64,000 nt of DNA from Hanstruepera ponticola (GCF_012931685.1 NZ_JABANC010000001.1:62001-126000); one strand, 5' to 3'. Positions 18,452 to 28,553 are shown, counted from the stretch's first letter. Notes: generated by a model not told the origin, from the letters alone. A program made the numbers and translations.

Positions 18452-18844
18452 ATGATTAAAAAAGGAAGTAAGATATATAGTATTCTAACTGGAAGGTGTC
18501 CTAAATGTCATCAAGAATCCATGTATGAGAACAAAAACCCTTATGTGTTAAAGGATGTTTTAAGAATTGGTGAAAAATGTTCTCACTGTGGTACAAAGTA
18601 TAGAATAGAACCTTCTTTTTTTTATGGCTCTATGTATGTAAGTTATGCTGTTGGAATTGCTTTTGCTGTTGCTGCATTTGTAATTAGCTATTTAATTCTG
18701 GATGCAAACCTAGACGTCGTATTTATATCTATAATTGGGACACTTATAGTTTTTGCTCCTATTATCATGCGCTTATCACGAAATATATGGATTAACCTCT
18801 TTATGCACTATGATAAAAGCTTGGTTAAAAAGAAAACCGATTAA
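18452..18844 (+). CDS. DUF983 domain-containing membrane protein
   Basis: 130 residues from an ATG at 18452. Two Cys-x-x-Cys pairs near the N-terminus (CPKCH and CSHCG) form a likely zinc ribbon. Two membrane helices follow at about 62-82 and 87-107. This is the DUF983 layout, and the function is unknown. Its 3' end overlaps the convergent FAD-oxidoreductase gene by 20 bases. Confidence 0.85.
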   Translation: MIKKGSKIYSILTGRCPKCHQESMYENKNPYVLKDVLRIGEKCSHCGTKYRIEPSFFYGSMYVSYAVGIAFAVAAFVISYLILDANLDVVFISIIGTLIVFAPIIMRLSRNIWINLFMHYDKSLVKKKTD

Positions 18845-19871
18845 TATCAATTTCTGGAATTAAGGGTTCATTACATTCTATGTAATTGAATAAAGCATTC
18901 GCTATAAAAGGTGCAATCATTACACCTCGAGTTCCCAAGCCATTTAGAACAAAAAGATTATTGTACGCTGTATGTGAACCCACAAGTGGTCGTCTATCTT
19001 TTACGGTAGGTCTAATACCAGCAACTTGATTTATTACTTTAAATTCACAATGTATGAGGGTTTTTAATTTTGAAACCAATTCTTCACGGGCTAATTCTGT
19101 AATAGATTGTGTCTTATCTTCCCAATTATAAGTAGCTCCTACTGAATATACATCGTTGCCTTCTGGAATTACAAACACAGACGATTTTAAGGCATAATCT
19201 ATTTTTAAGTCAGGAGCTTTTATGGTTAATACTTCACCTTTAGTTCCCGTAAGTGGTAAATAGTTGAAATAGATATTTTTTTTCAATCCGAAACCTTCAC
19301 AAAAAATTACTCTATCAGCTTTTAAACCGTTATATTCAATCTCATCGTTTTGTATTTTGAGTTTTTCATGTTGAAATCTTTCCTTTTTTAATACATTTTC
19401 ATGTTCTAAAAATTTTAAGTAATGATCAATCAGCATGTTTGTATCTACTCTACCAGCTTGTAAGACTTCACCAAAACCAAAACCAGCTTCAATATTATTA
19501 TTGGAGTTCTTAATTATTGTTTGTGAAAGAAAAGGCTCCAATTTAGGTTTATCCATAGCGTCAAACCACAAATTTTGTTCTTGTACTGAAGTGAATTTTC
19601 TATACAACTTCAATTCATAATCTAATTTTACATTAAGAAGAGATTCCAATTGACTGTAAAAAGGCTTGGCCAACTTTAATTGTTCAGAAGCTAGCCATAC
19701 TTCAGAAAAACGTTTTAAAATAACAGGGTTATACATACCTGCAGCAACGATTGATGATTGTTGAGATGCATCATCAAATAATAAAAATGATTTATTGTTT
19801 GTTCGTAATTTTTCGCAAAATGCAATGCCTGCCAAACCACATCCAACTACAATATAATCTACCTTGTTCAT
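18825..19871 (-). CDS. FAD-dependent oxidoreductase (DAO family)
   Basis: 348 residues. The N-terminal dinucleotide-binding motif G-C-G-L-A-G lies in the first strand-turn-helix (residues 9-14). The C-terminal part has V-A-G-I-R-P-T near residue 280 and G-L-G-T-R-G near 312, as in glycine/D-amino acid oxidases and the MnmC oxidase domain. The substrate is unknown. It follows the gldN terminator, so it has its own promoter or is expressed by read-through. Confidence 0.85.
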   Translation of the reverse strand: MNKVDYIVVGCGLAGIAFCEKLRTNNKSFLLFDDASQQSSIVAAGMYNPVILKRFSEVWLASEQLKLAKPFYSQLESLLNVKLDYELKLYRKFTSVQEQNLWFDAMDKPKLEPFLSQTIIKNSNNNIEAGFGFGEVLQAGRVDTNMLIDHYLKFLEHENVLKKERFQHEKLKIQNDEIEYNGLKADRVIFCEGFGLKKNIYFNYLPLTGTKGEVLTIKAPDLKIDYALKSSVFVIPEGNDVYSVGATYNWEDKTQSITELAREELVSKLKTLIHCEFKVINQVAGIRPTVKDRRPLVGSHTAYNNLFVLNGLGTRGVMIAPFIANALFNYIECNEPLIPEIDINRFSF

Positions 19872-19903
19872 TATACTTTTTTATACACTTTGCAAATATC
19901 GTA

Positions 19904-19936
19904 ATAAAAAACGCTCACTAAAAAAGTGAGCGTTTA
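19904..19936 (-). terminator. Terminator of the gldKLMN operon
   Basis: Leftward, an 11-pair stem (AAACGCTCACT with AGTGAGCGTTT) and a 5-base loop end in six T, just past the gldN stop. Confidence 0.8.
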
Positions 19937-19960
19937 AACTATTATTTATTGTAGAACTTA

Positions 19961-20860
19961 TTAGTAAGCCCACATATCTAATTCGAAGTTTCTTATCTTC
20001 TCCTTTATTCTATCTGATTCTAGTAACTGCATTAAAGCATTTTCAGAAATATATTCGGTTACCTTACGGTCGCCATATACGTTTTCCTCTTTGTAAACAT
20101 AACCATTAAAGCGTCTAGAGTTCAACAAGTGATCAAAACTAAATGAAACAGCACTGTTTTCATTATTAAACGCTTTGGCCTCATGTAAAATATCCCTGGC
20201 ATCCGGATAAAATACCCAAAATAGTGGAATAGGCTCCTTATTGGCTTCATCATCAGAATCTAAAAAGTTAACGTCTGGTGCAGCTGGTGCTATACCAATA
20301 AGTCGATATTTCATTTCTGCTTGACGCTTATCAAAATACCATAAACCTTTCATTAAATAAGCACTAACATGAAAAGAAGTAATATCCGTTTTTACAATAT
20401 ATTCCGGATCAACATAACCATCAGCGTTATACTGCTCGTATCCAATATCCAAAGTATCAATTTTAGACATACTCGCTTTCAGATCTTTAATTGTACGTTT
20501 TGCTGTGAAATAAGAATCATCATAGATGTTTTCCAAATCACCTTTTTTAACGCTATTCCACAATACATCAAATAACGATCTTCTGTTTTTACCAATATTA
20601 TTAGTATCAACAGGATAGTATAACGGAAAATTAACACGCTCATCAAGAACTACGCGTTCCCATGTCATTTTGGAATACATGATATCTCTATCATCAACAT
20701 ACCCATATTCCAATGGCTCATCATTGTCCAATGCTTTTTGGGCTTCTGTTCTTACACCTATTTCTTCAGGTGATTTCGCGCTCAATAAATTGGCCTGCGA
20801 AAACGAAGCAGTCACAAAAGACATACTTAATACGGTTAATAATAAACTTCTTAATTTCAT
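19961..20860 (-). CDS. gldN: Gliding motility / type IX secretion protein GldN
   Basis: 299 residues with a signal peptide ending near residue 21 (FSQ). The body matches GldN: the W-x-x-V-x-D-E-R-V-N-x-P-L-Y-Y-P block near residue 68, the S-L-F-D-V-L block near 95, and the W-Y-F-D-K-R-Q-A-E-M-K-Y-R-L-x-GIAP block near 175. GldN works with GldK as a periplasmic ring of the type IX secretion trans-envelope complex. It is last in the gldKLMN order and is followed by a strong terminator. Confidence 0.95.
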   Translation of the reverse strand: MKLRSLLLTVLSMSFVTASFSQANLLSAKSPEEIGVRTEAQKALDNDEPLEYGYVDDRDIMYSKMTWERVVLDERVNFPLYYPVDTNNIGKNRRSLFDVLWNSVKKGDLENIYDDSYFTAKRTIKDLKASMSKIDTLDIGYEQYNADGYVDPEYIVKTDITSFHVSAYLMKGLWYFDKRQAEMKYRLIGIAPAAPDVNFLDSDDEANKEPIPLFWVFYPDARDILHEAKAFNNENSAVSFSFDHLLNSRRFNGYVYKEENVYGDRKVTEYISENALMQLLESDRIKEKIRNFELDMWAY

Positions 20861-20911
20861 CTGTTTAAATTTTAGTTATTAGGGCTTATCATCAGATGCT
20901 TAAACCTTCTA

Positions 20912-22462
20912 TTAATTTGTAATCTCAACAACTACAGGAGATACACCTTTTAATTTATAAGATGAATTCCCTCTAATTTGAGCTTTGATATCAAATATTG
21001 AAACTTGATCACCACGTCTAGCTTTACGTAATGCATTTTTTGCTTGGCTGTTCAACTTGGTTCCGTTAACTGAAACAGAAGGTTGTCCTGGTACTTTTAT
21101 TTTAAATGATGTTACCTGAATTGGTAATTCAAAATCAAAATCGTCCAATTTCGCACCTATAGTTGAAATCTCAACACTATTACGAGGTAATTTAACAATA
21201 CCATCTTGTCCACTTACAGTTCCTGTAGGTTTAGGAATATCCTTAATTCTAAAGACAGCACGATCACTTACTTTAGTTCCATCAGGCAAAGTACCATTAA
21301 CATTAATAGCCACCTCTCTACCTGAACCTGGATTCATAACATATTTACCAACTCCAGATCCCTTACTTAAACCAGGAGCACTTGCAGTTACATTGTTATC
21401 AGAAACTCCAGCAAAAGAAATAGTCATTGGGTTAGAAACACCACGATAAACAACATTCATCTTGTCAGCTGAAATAGTAGCTGAATTTGGTTTAGGTACA
21501 ACTGCATACGTTGACTTCACAGGAATAGAAATAATAGAATCTCCTTCTTTAAATTGGAATTCTCCTTCTATTTCACGTTCACCAACAGCTCCCGCAGGGA
21601 ACTTAAGTAATGTTTGACCAGCTTGCATAGCTGTATCAGCTAATGTTTCACCGTTTATAATTACTTTATCAGCACGTAACGTTTTATCATTTTTACCTAA
21701 AATAATACGTCCAGTAAAATTTTCTCCTGAAAAGAATGCTGTTTTGTCTGGAACAACAATCGCATCAAAATTTGTTAATGATGCCTCAACTTTCAGTTTA
21801 CCAGCTAACATTGATGATAATACTTCAGATTCTGTAGTCTTAACATCGGCTTGTAATTGTGTCATTTTAGTTAAAGATGCCACTAATGGAAAACCTTTAT
21901 AGTGATAATCTAACCAATCTATTTCATTTCCATCTCTGTTTGTTACAGGATCTGTAGCAAACTTTTTCTTAACATCTTGAGCTATGCTTTGCATATCAGG
22001 ATTTGTTTCTAGGATAGCTGAAACACCATTTCTAAATTTAGCTATTTCATCTAAAAACTTTTGTCCTTCTGGCTTAAGCTTTTCTCCTATGAAAAAATAA
22101 TTGTCAAGGAAATCTCCTTTGTCCATTATTTCATAATCCTTAGGGTCTTCAACCGTAGCTGTCATTTTCCCCTTTAAATCAACAATGTATGAATTAAAGT
22201 CATTTGCCAACTCGCTGATTTGATCAGCATCTCTTTTTAATGGTTGATATTTAGCTGGTTGTTCTTCAACTTTTTCAGCTAAACCCTGCATGAAAGCCTC
22301 ATTTCTTTCAGTAGCTGCTTCATTAGATTCGACTAATTTTTCGTTCATTAGTCCGAATGCAGATAGCACCTCTTTTGACATATTTAATGCTAGCATCGCA
22401 ATGAATACTAAATACATCAAGTTAATCATTTTCTGCCTTGCAGATAATTTTCCTCCTGCCAT
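20912..22462 (-). CDS. gldM: Gliding motility / type IX secretion protein GldM
   Basis: 516 residues. One N-terminal membrane helix (about 14-32, in LSARQKMINLMYLVFIAML) is followed by a long periplasmic part with repeated beta-sandwich domains, as in GldM. With GldL it forms the proton-driven motor of the type IX secretion system, and its periplasmic stalk reaches the GldK/GldN ring. The length is normal for the family. It lies between gldL and gldN, 50-odd bases from each. Confidence 0.96.
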   Translation of the reverse strand: MAGGKLSARQKMINLMYLVFIAMLALNMSKEVLSAFGLMNEKLVESNEAATERNEAFMQGLAEKVEEQPAKYQPLKRDADQISELANDFNSYIVDLKGKMTATVEDPKDYEIMDKGDFLDNYFFIGEKLKPEGQKFLDEIAKFRNGVSAILETNPDMQSIAQDVKKKFATDPVTNRDGNEIDWLDYHYKGFPLVASLTKMTQLQADVKTTESEVLSSMLAGKLKVEASLTNFDAIVVPDKTAFFSGENFTGRIILGKNDKTLRADKVIINGETLADTAMQAGQTLLKFPAGAVGEREIEGEFQFKEGDSIISIPVKSTYAVVPKPNSATISADKMNVVYRGVSNPMTISFAGVSDNNVTASAPGLSKGSGVGKYVMNPGSGREVAINVNGTLPDGTKVSDRAVFRIKDIPKPTGTVSGQDGIVKLPRNSVEISTIGAKLDDFDFELPIQVTSFKIKVPGQPSVSVNGTKLNSQAKNALRKARRGDQVSIFDIKAQIRGNSSYKLKGVSPVVVEITN

Positions 22463-22515
22463 TTCTAATTAGTTTTTTTAGTTATTGTTAAATACATTTT
22501 GTTTGTAAAAACTAA

Positions 22516-23163
22516 TTAGCTTTTATTCATTGCAGATAGCATACCACCATAAACACCATTTAATGACGATAAGTTAGATGCTAATGATTGCATTTGTTCT
22601 TTTAATTTAGTAGCGTTTTCAACAGCTTCTTCATTGATTGCTGCTTGTCTATTTGCAGCATCCATTTGAACTTTGTAAAGACTATTTAAAGACTCCATTT
22701 GAGCAGCAGCCAATGACATTTCCTCACCGTACTTTTTAGTTGCAGCGATTGAATCAACTGTTGGGCTAATACCTTTTGCAGCACCTTCAAAATTCTTAAT
22801 ACTTTCTCCTAAACTTGACATTAATTCAGCATCAATTTTAGCTTCTTTTAATAAGTTATCTAATTTTTTAGATAACAGTCCTTCAGCATCTTTTGGTTGC
22901 TCTTTCTTCTTATTAGCTCCCATACCTCCAGCTAACTCTGGGTAAACCAATGACCAATCTAAATCATCATCAACAGGTTCAAAAGCTGAAAGTGCAAAGA
23001 TAATTGCTTCAGTTACCAGACCAATAGTTAACATTACGTTACCTGTAAGTGGTCCTATTTCAAAGTGAATAATTTTAAATAGTGCTCCAACGATTACAAT
23101 TGATGCTCCTAACCCATAAGCCATTGCCATGAATTTCTTAAATGCTCTTGATTGTCCTGCCAT
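22516..23163 (-). CDS. gldL: Gliding motility / type IX secretion motor protein GldL
   Basis: 215 residues. Two membrane helices sit at about 10-32 and 38-60. The second helix is preceded by the conserved IIHFEIGPLTGN stretch carrying the Glu thought to take part in proton flow. A charged, helical cytoplasmic tail follows. This matches GldL, the cytoplasmic-membrane ring of the T9SS motor. It stands between gldK and gldM. Confidence 0.95.
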   Translation of the reverse strand: MAGQSRAFKKFMAMAYGLGASIVIVGALFKIIHFEIGPLTGNVMLTIGLVTEAIIFALSAFEPVDDDLDWSLVYPELAGGMGANKKKEQPKDAEGLLSKKLDNLLKEAKIDAELMSSLGESIKNFEGAAKGISPTVDSIAATKKYGEEMSLAAAQMESLNSLYKVQMDAANRQAAINEEAVENATKLKEQMQSLASNLSSLNGVYGGMLSAMNKS

Positions 23164-23224
23164 AATTTCTGGTTTTTTAGTTAAGTATAATACTTAGGTA
23201 GTTTAATATTTAGTTATAGTTTAA

Positions 23225-24601
23225 TTAATTTTTTGCGTTTAATGTTACGTCTGTTCCCATATAATCCTGAACAGTTCTAAAGCCAATGTAACTTCTTGCA
23301 GAATCTGCATATTCGTAATCTCTTGAACTAACCTGCATATAATAGGCTACATCTTTCCATGAACCACCACGAACAACTTTTCGTTGGTTGTTAACGTCAT
23401 TGACACTTGGATTTACAGAAGATACAAACTCATAAGATGACGGATCATATGATGCATGCACCCATTCTGATACGTTACCAGCCATGTTATATAGATTATA
23501 ATCATTTGGCTCGTAGGATTTTGCTTCTACAGTATATAAGGCTTGGTCGGCCGCATAATCACCACGCAATGGTTTAAAGTTAGCCATAAAGCATCCTCTA
23601 TCATTTTTAGTGTAAGGACCACCCCATGGATATGTAGCGGCTTGAAGACCACCTCTTGCTGCATATTCCCATTCAGCTTCTGATGGTAAGCGATATTCGT
23701 TTACAAAATGTTGTTTTTTCTCTTTTCTGTAAGCATTATGGTATAGCGTACGCCATTCGCAAAATGCTTTGGCTTGTTTCCAAGACACACCAACAACTGG
23801 ATATTCATCATAAGCAGCATGCCAAAAATAATCATTGTGCATAGGCTCATTATATGAATACGCAAAATCACGAATCCAAGCTGTAGTATCTGGATACACC
23901 TCAACTTCTTCAGTGATGATGAATTCAGAACGTTTTTTACCTTTATTCTTTGCTTTCGCAGCCTTTTCAATATCCATATATTTATACTGGAATTTGAATT
24001 TAGTTACATCCCAAGTACGTTGCCCGTTATAAGACTCTTCCATTGGTAGGTACATGGTGTCCATAACTTCAGCATAATACTCATCGATATAATTAGCTGT
24101 ATCAAACTCAATATCAATATCTTTATTAAGTTTTCTGCCTTCGTATCCTGTAGGTCCTAAACCAGCATAATTGTCATACATATACTTTTCGTATACAGAC
24201 ATATCATCTGGATTTTGATCAACAAAAGCATAATCACCAATAGTTCCAGCATCGGCTTGTGTCATTCCAACCTCATCAGCTAGAATAGCCAAGCGTGTTC
24301 TGATTGTTGAATCACGAACCCACTCAACAAATTGTTTGTACTCGCTATTAGTAATTTCAGTAGCGTCCATATAAAAAGAACGAACTGTAACTGTCTTCGC
24401 TGGCGCATCGTGAATACCGGCAAGATCATCATCTGCCTTACCCATAATAAATGCTCCACCAGGTACTAATTCCATACCATATGGCTTCTCGGGATGCCAT
24501 TTTTTTCCTTTAACTCCTACTAACTGCCCCCTGTCACCAGAGCCACAACTTGTCAGTATAGCTAAAACTGCGGTTAATAAAAATAATTTCTTCATATCCA
24601 T
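23225..24601 (-). CDS. gldK: Gliding motility lipoprotein GldK
   Basis: 458 residues with a lipobox at about Cys19 (LTSC). An ATG two codons in (24595) is an alternative start. The rest is an FGE-sulfatase (SUMF1-like) domain: GGAFIMGKADDD near residue 48, RLPSEAEWEYAARGG near 305, NMAGNVSEWV near 360 and VVRGGSWKD near 400. In Flavobacteria this lipoprotein with GldJ and GldN belongs to the outer-membrane side of the type IX machine. Although it shares the fold of formylglycine-generating enzyme, family context says it is structural. Confidence 0.95.
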   Translation of the reverse strand: MDMKKLFLLTAVLAILTSCGSGDRGQLVGVKGKKWHPEKPYGMELVPGGAFIMGKADDDLAGIHDAPAKTVTVRSFYMDATEITNSEYKQFVEWVRDSTIRTRLAILADEVGMTQADAGTIGDYAFVDQNPDDMSVYEKYMYDNYAGLGPTGYEGRKLNKDIDIEFDTANYIDEYYAEVMDTMYLPMEESYNGQRTWDVTKFKFQYKYMDIEKAAKAKNKGKKRSEFIITEEVEVYPDTTAWIRDFAYSYNEPMHNDYFWHAAYDEYPVVGVSWKQAKAFCEWRTLYHNAYRKEKKQHFVNEYRLPSEAEWEYAARGGLQAATYPWGGPYTKNDRGCFMANFKPLRGDYAADQALYTVEAKSYEPNDYNLYNMAGNVSEWVHASYDPSSYEFVSSVNPSVNDVNNQRKVVRGGSWKDVAYYMQVSSRDYEYADSARSYIGFRTVQDYMGTDVTLNAKN

Positions 24602-24644
24602 AGAAAACTCGAGGTTAATTATTGTCTTAAAAAATTTAAGAGCG

Positions 24645-24675
24645 TAAACATATTTATATATTTTGTAAAAAACAA
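24645..24675 (-). promoter_or_regulatory. Candidate promoter of gldKLMN
   Basis: Leftward TTG, 20 bases, then TATGTTTA, one mismatch to TAnnTTTG. It is 43 bases before the gldK ATG in a 153-base gap. Confidence 0.5.
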
Positions 24676-24754
24676 CTTTTTATCAAAAAAATTTACGTTT
24701 CATCGTGAAAAAAGTGCATTTTACCGATAAAAACATCGACGAACGGTAACTCAT

Positions 24755-25921
24755 TTACACACAATTCTTTTGAAACGCTTTATACCAGCGCTCTGGTACT
24801 ACATTATTACAAGCATCTAGATAATCTTGGTGCATGCAAGGTAATAACGTATGTCTTTTTAATTTATTATTCACTTCTTCCAAAAATGGTATTTCAATCC
24901 ACCAACGTTGCGTTTTCATACTTTTATAGAATACCAACTCTTGTAAGTCCACTAAGGTAGTGAATTTTTGATAGTTATCATCATTTAAAAAATCATCATC
25001 TTTCACCCTAAAATTCACACCTTCAATAAAGTACCATAGCATTTGGGAAATTAAACTAGCTGTAATTTCATCATCTTGACTGGGTTTATATTCAAAAATA
25101 CCAAATGAGGATACTTTATTACTTATTCCTGCATATCTGGATATAGTACAAATCTCTTTACCATCTAATCCATTTGGTGAAGACTTTTGTTTTGAACTAA
25201 CTTCTGAAGCTTTAACAACATTTAAATCAATACTTACTATGTTGGCATCTCTCAAAACAGGCTCAACCATAGTAACGTTATTAGAAACTTGACCCAAACG
25301 ATACGATTCAAAGTACAGCTTGTCCATTAAGTCAATTTCTTCTTGAGAATTATAGTATGTTTGATAACCAATTGATGCGTAATTGAATAAATTATAAGGT
25401 TGGTCAAGTATAACTTTCCCTACAAAGCTGTTATTCTTAATGGGTTTATTAGAATCACCCAAATCAAATTTGGAATCTACATTTACAATATTAACCATTG
25501 GCATTAAAGAGTCATAGGCTCGATACATGGGATACGTTAAGTCTTGACTCCCACCAATTATAATTGGAATAATATTTTTTTGAATCAATAATGAAACAGC
25601 AGTCTTTAGTGCAAAATATGTATCTTCAACTGTTTCCCCTTTTTGAATATCACCTAAATCAGCTATCTGTGTATGCCAATTACCTGGAAAAAGTGCGTAA
25701 AGCGCTTTTCTTATTTCATTTATATTAAACTCTTCACCCAAAAAATCAACATCGTTTCTATTTTCAAGAACACCAATAATTGCTAGCTGAACATCATCTA
25801 AATCAGGGATTCCTAATTGTTTAGAATGAATTGTCATTTTTTTACCAAGTGATTGCTGTGATAATAACTCATTATGCGCGACAACAGAATCTGCAACAGG
25901 TGATAAAAAATTAAAATTCAT
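24755..25921 (-). CDS. Arginase/formimidoylglutamase-fold protein with degenerate metal site
   Basis: 388 residues with the ureohydrolase fold order visible. The three metal blocks are altered. GGDH is replaced by GGSQ (residues 123-126), the DxHxD block reads DSKFD (149-153, His to Lys), and the SxDxD block reads SIDLN (230-234, Asp to Asn). The later PNGLDGKE and FGIFEYKP blocks are kept. It is usually labelled formimidoylglutamase, but manganese binding looks impaired, so I would not assign that reaction. It starts 6 bases after topA, so the two are co-transcribed. gldK follows. Confidence 0.8.
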   Translation of the reverse strand: MNFNFLSPVADSVVAHNELLSQQSLGKKMTIHSKQLGIPDLDDVQLAIIGVLENRNDVDFLGEEFNINEIRKALYALFPGNWHTQIADLGDIQKGETVEDTYFALKTAVSLLIQKNIIPIIIGGSQDLTYPMYRAYDSLMPMVNIVNVDSKFDLGDSNKPIKNNSFVGKVILDQPYNLFNYASIGYQTYYNSQEEIDLMDKLYFESYRLGQVSNNVTMVEPVLRDANIVSIDLNVVKASEVSSKQKSSPNGLDGKEICTISRYAGISNKVSSFGIFEYKPSQDDEITASLISQMLWYFIEGVNFRVKDDDFLNDDNYQKFTTLVDLQELVFYKSMKTQRWWIEIPFLEEVNNKLKRHTLLPCMHQDYLDACNNVVPERWYKAFQKNCV

Positions 25922-25927
25922 AATCTG

Positions 25928-28420
25928 CTATTTCTTTTTAGAAGTACTTTTCTTTTTTGTAGTTTTTTTCTTTTTTGGTGCATTCTTATCCAAAATATCT
26001 TGAGCTTCTTCCAATGACATGTCAGAGACGTCTACTGTTTTTGGTAATTCAACTTTGGTTTTTCCTTTTATAACATTGTGTCTCCCCCAACGTGCTTTTT
26101 CAACACGAATTCCAGCATCTTCCCAATTGTGAATTAATTTATCTTTTTCTTTTTGAATTTTATCCTCAATCAATGTTATGATATCATTATCACTTAAATT
26201 ATCCCAATCATACTTTTTGTTGACGTTAATAAACATATTGTTCCACTTTATAAATGGACCAAAACGACCTTTACCTTTTTGCACTGGCAAATCTTGATAC
26301 ATATATATAGGTGCATCCGCTTTTTTCTTTTCTTTTATCAATTCAATAGCATCATCCAATTCTACGCTCAAAGCATCCATACCAGCTGGCAATGACACAA
26401 ATTGCTTTCCAAACTTTACGTATGGACCATAGCGACCATTATTAACTTGCACTTCTTCACCTTCATAAGTTCCTAAATCTTTAGGCAGTTTAAACAAATC
26501 CATAGCTTCTTCATAAGTAATGGTGTTTAGTTGTTGGTCAGGTGACAAACTAGCGAACAATGGCTTCTCCTCTTCCTCTACTGTACCTATTTGAACCATT
26601 GGCCCAAACTTCCCTAATCTCACACTTACTTGACGACCTGTTTTTGGGTCTGTTCCCAGCACACGTTCTCCAGACTCTCTATCAGCATTTTCCTGAACAT
26701 CTTCTACAACAGGATGAAAGTTTTTATAAAAATCTTTCATCATTTTAGACCAATCTACTTTACCTTCAGCAATATCATCAAAATCTTCTTCAACTTTGGC
26801 TGTAAAATTATAATCCAATATTTGCTCAAAATGATTGACCAAAAAATCAGTAACAATCATTCCTATATCTGTTGGTACTAACTTACCTTTATCTGAACCT
26901 ACTTTTTCGGTTAACTGCTTATCTTTTACTGCTCCATTTTCTAAAGTTAATTGAGAATATTGACGCTCAACACCATCAACAGTTCCCTTTTCTACATAAT
27001 TTCTATTCTGGATAGTTGAAATAGTTGGCGCATAAGTAGATGGACGTCCAATGCCTAACTCTTCTAGTTTCTTAACCAATGACGCTTCGGTGTAACGTGC
27101 AGGTGGACGCGTGTAACGTTCGGTTGCTGTGATGTAATTATTAAGAAGTGTTTCATTAACTTTCATAGCAGGTAACATACCATCTTGTTCGGTATCTTCA
27201 TCATCAGTCCCTTCCAGATAAACTTTTAGGAATCCATCAAAGGTTATAACCTCTCCATTAGCTGAAAATAATTCAGCATGCTTATTTGCCGAGATTTTCA
27301 CATTCGTTCTCTCAAGTTTAGCATCACTCATTTGTGAGGCAATAGCTCGTTTCCAAATCAAATCATATAAACGCGCCTGATCGCGATCAATATTTACTGA
27401 ATGTAATGTAAAATCAGTAGGTCTAATGGCCTCATGCGCTTCTTGAGCACCTTTAGATTTTCCTTTATAATTTCTTGGTTTACTGTATTCAGAACCATAA
27501 GACGATTCTATTTCTTTTTGAGCACCTTTACGTGCTTCATCAGACAGATTCACACTATCTGTTCTCATATACGTAATTAAACCAGCTTCATAAAGACGTT
27601 GCGCCATCGTCATGGTTTTACTTACTGAAAAGTACAATTTACGAGAAGCTTCCTGCTGCAATGTTGATGTTGTAAAAGGCGCTGCAGGTGATTTTTTTGC
27701 TGGTTTTTTATCTAATTCTGAAACTTTAAATTCTGCTGAAATATTAGCCTTTAAAAAATCCTCGGCTTCTTTTTTTGTATTAAAATTCTTAGGTAGTTTT
27801 GCTCTAAATGTTTGGCCTTCCTCATTTGAGAACTCAGCATCTATTCTGTAGGAACCTTGTGGTTCAAAGTCTTGAATTTCACGCTCGCGCTCTACAATTA
27901 ATCTTACCGAAACAGATTGCACACGTCCAGCTGATAATCCGCCTTTTACTTTTCTCCAAAGTACAGGAGACAATTCATAACCAACTATTCTATCTAAAAC
28001 ACGTCGTGCTTGCTGCGCGTCAACCAAATCATAATCTATTCCTCTAGGATTTTCAATAGCCTTTTGAATAGCCGATTTTGTTATTTCATGAAAAACGATA
28101 CGCTTGGTTTTTTCCTTATCTAATTCTAACGACTCTGCCAAATGCCAAGCAATAGCTTCTCCTTCTCGATCCTCATCACTAGCAAGCCAAACCATTTCAG
28201 CTTTCTTGGCTAGATCTTTTAATTTTTTAACTACTGATTTTTTATCTTTAGAAACCTCATATTTTGGTTTAAAATCGCCATCAACATCAACACCCAACTC
28301 CTTTGAAGGTAAGTCAGCGATATGCCCAAAACTAGATTCTACTTTAAAATCTTTTCCTAAAAATTTCTCGATTGTTTTTGCCTTTGCAGGTGACTCAACA
28401 ATTACTAAATTCTTTGCCAT
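25928..28420 (-). CDS. topA: DNA topoisomerase I
   Basis: 830 residues. The Toprim domain is at the N-terminus (VIVESPAKAKTIEKFLG, then DEDREGEAIAWHL near residue 80). The active tyrosine lies in GLITYMRTDS near residue 290. The C-terminal part has several Topo-C repeats (GRYGPYVKFGK type) without zinc-finger cysteines, and a lysine-rich tail. It relaxes negative supercoils. It leads a two-gene unit with the arginase-fold gene. Confidence 0.97.
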   Translation of the reverse strand: MAKNLVIVESPAKAKTIEKFLGKDFKVESSFGHIADLPSKELGVDVDGDFKPKYEVSKDKKSVVKKLKDLAKKAEMVWLASDEDREGEAIAWHLAESLELDKEKTKRIVFHEITKSAIQKAIENPRGIDYDLVDAQQARRVLDRIVGYELSPVLWRKVKGGLSAGRVQSVSVRLIVEREREIQDFEPQGSYRIDAEFSNEEGQTFRAKLPKNFNTKKEAEDFLKANISAEFKVSELDKKPAKKSPAAPFTTSTLQQEASRKLYFSVSKTMTMAQRLYEAGLITYMRTDSVNLSDEARKGAQKEIESSYGSEYSKPRNYKGKSKGAQEAHEAIRPTDFTLHSVNIDRDQARLYDLIWKRAIASQMSDAKLERTNVKISANKHAELFSANGEVITFDGFLKVYLEGTDDEDTEQDGMLPAMKVNETLLNNYITATERYTRPPARYTEASLVKKLEELGIGRPSTYAPTISTIQNRNYVEKGTVDGVERQYSQLTLENGAVKDKQLTEKVGSDKGKLVPTDIGMIVTDFLVNHFEQILDYNFTAKVEEDFDDIAEGKVDWSKMMKDFYKNFHPVVEDVQENADRESGERVLGTDPKTGRQVSVRLGKFGPMVQIGTVEEEEKPLFASLSPDQQLNTITYEEAMDLFKLPKDLGTYEGEEVQVNNGRYGPYVKFGKQFVSLPAGMDALSVELDDAIELIKEKKKADAPIYMYQDLPVQKGKGRFGPFIKWNNMFINVNKKYDWDNLSDNDIITLIEDKIQKEKDKLIHNWEDAGIRVEKARWGRHNVIKGKTKVELPKTVDVSDMSLEEAQDILDKNAPKKKKTTKKKSTSKKK

Positions 28421-28439
28421 GTATCATTTTTTAAGGCTA

Positions 28440-28447
28440 CAAATGTA
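28440..28447 (-). promoter_or_regulatory. Candidate -7 element of topA
   Basis: Leftward TACATTTG is an exact TAnnTTTG match, 19 bases before the topA ATG. No TTG is seen at -33. Confidence 0.35.
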
Positions 28448-28513
28448 TATGAAAAAAAGTTTATGTTCCTAATTTTAAAATCTTGAATACCAAAAATTAA
28501 AGCTAATTGAAAG

Positions 28514-28553
28514 AAAAAACCCATGCTTTTTTTAGTATAAAAACACAGGCTTA
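28514..28553 (-). terminator. Probable terminator after the integral membrane protein gene
   Basis: Leftward, a stem with two G-U pairs (CCTGTG with CATGGG), extended inside by a T5/A5 pairing, runs into six T. It lies 25 bases past the stop. Confidence 0.5.

Noticed and set aside
23225-24601. GldK as the formylglycine-generating enzyme for the three sulfatases
   Set aside because: It has the FGE-like fold but is a GldK by context (gldKLMN order), lipobox and length. GldK is a structural part of type IX secretion.
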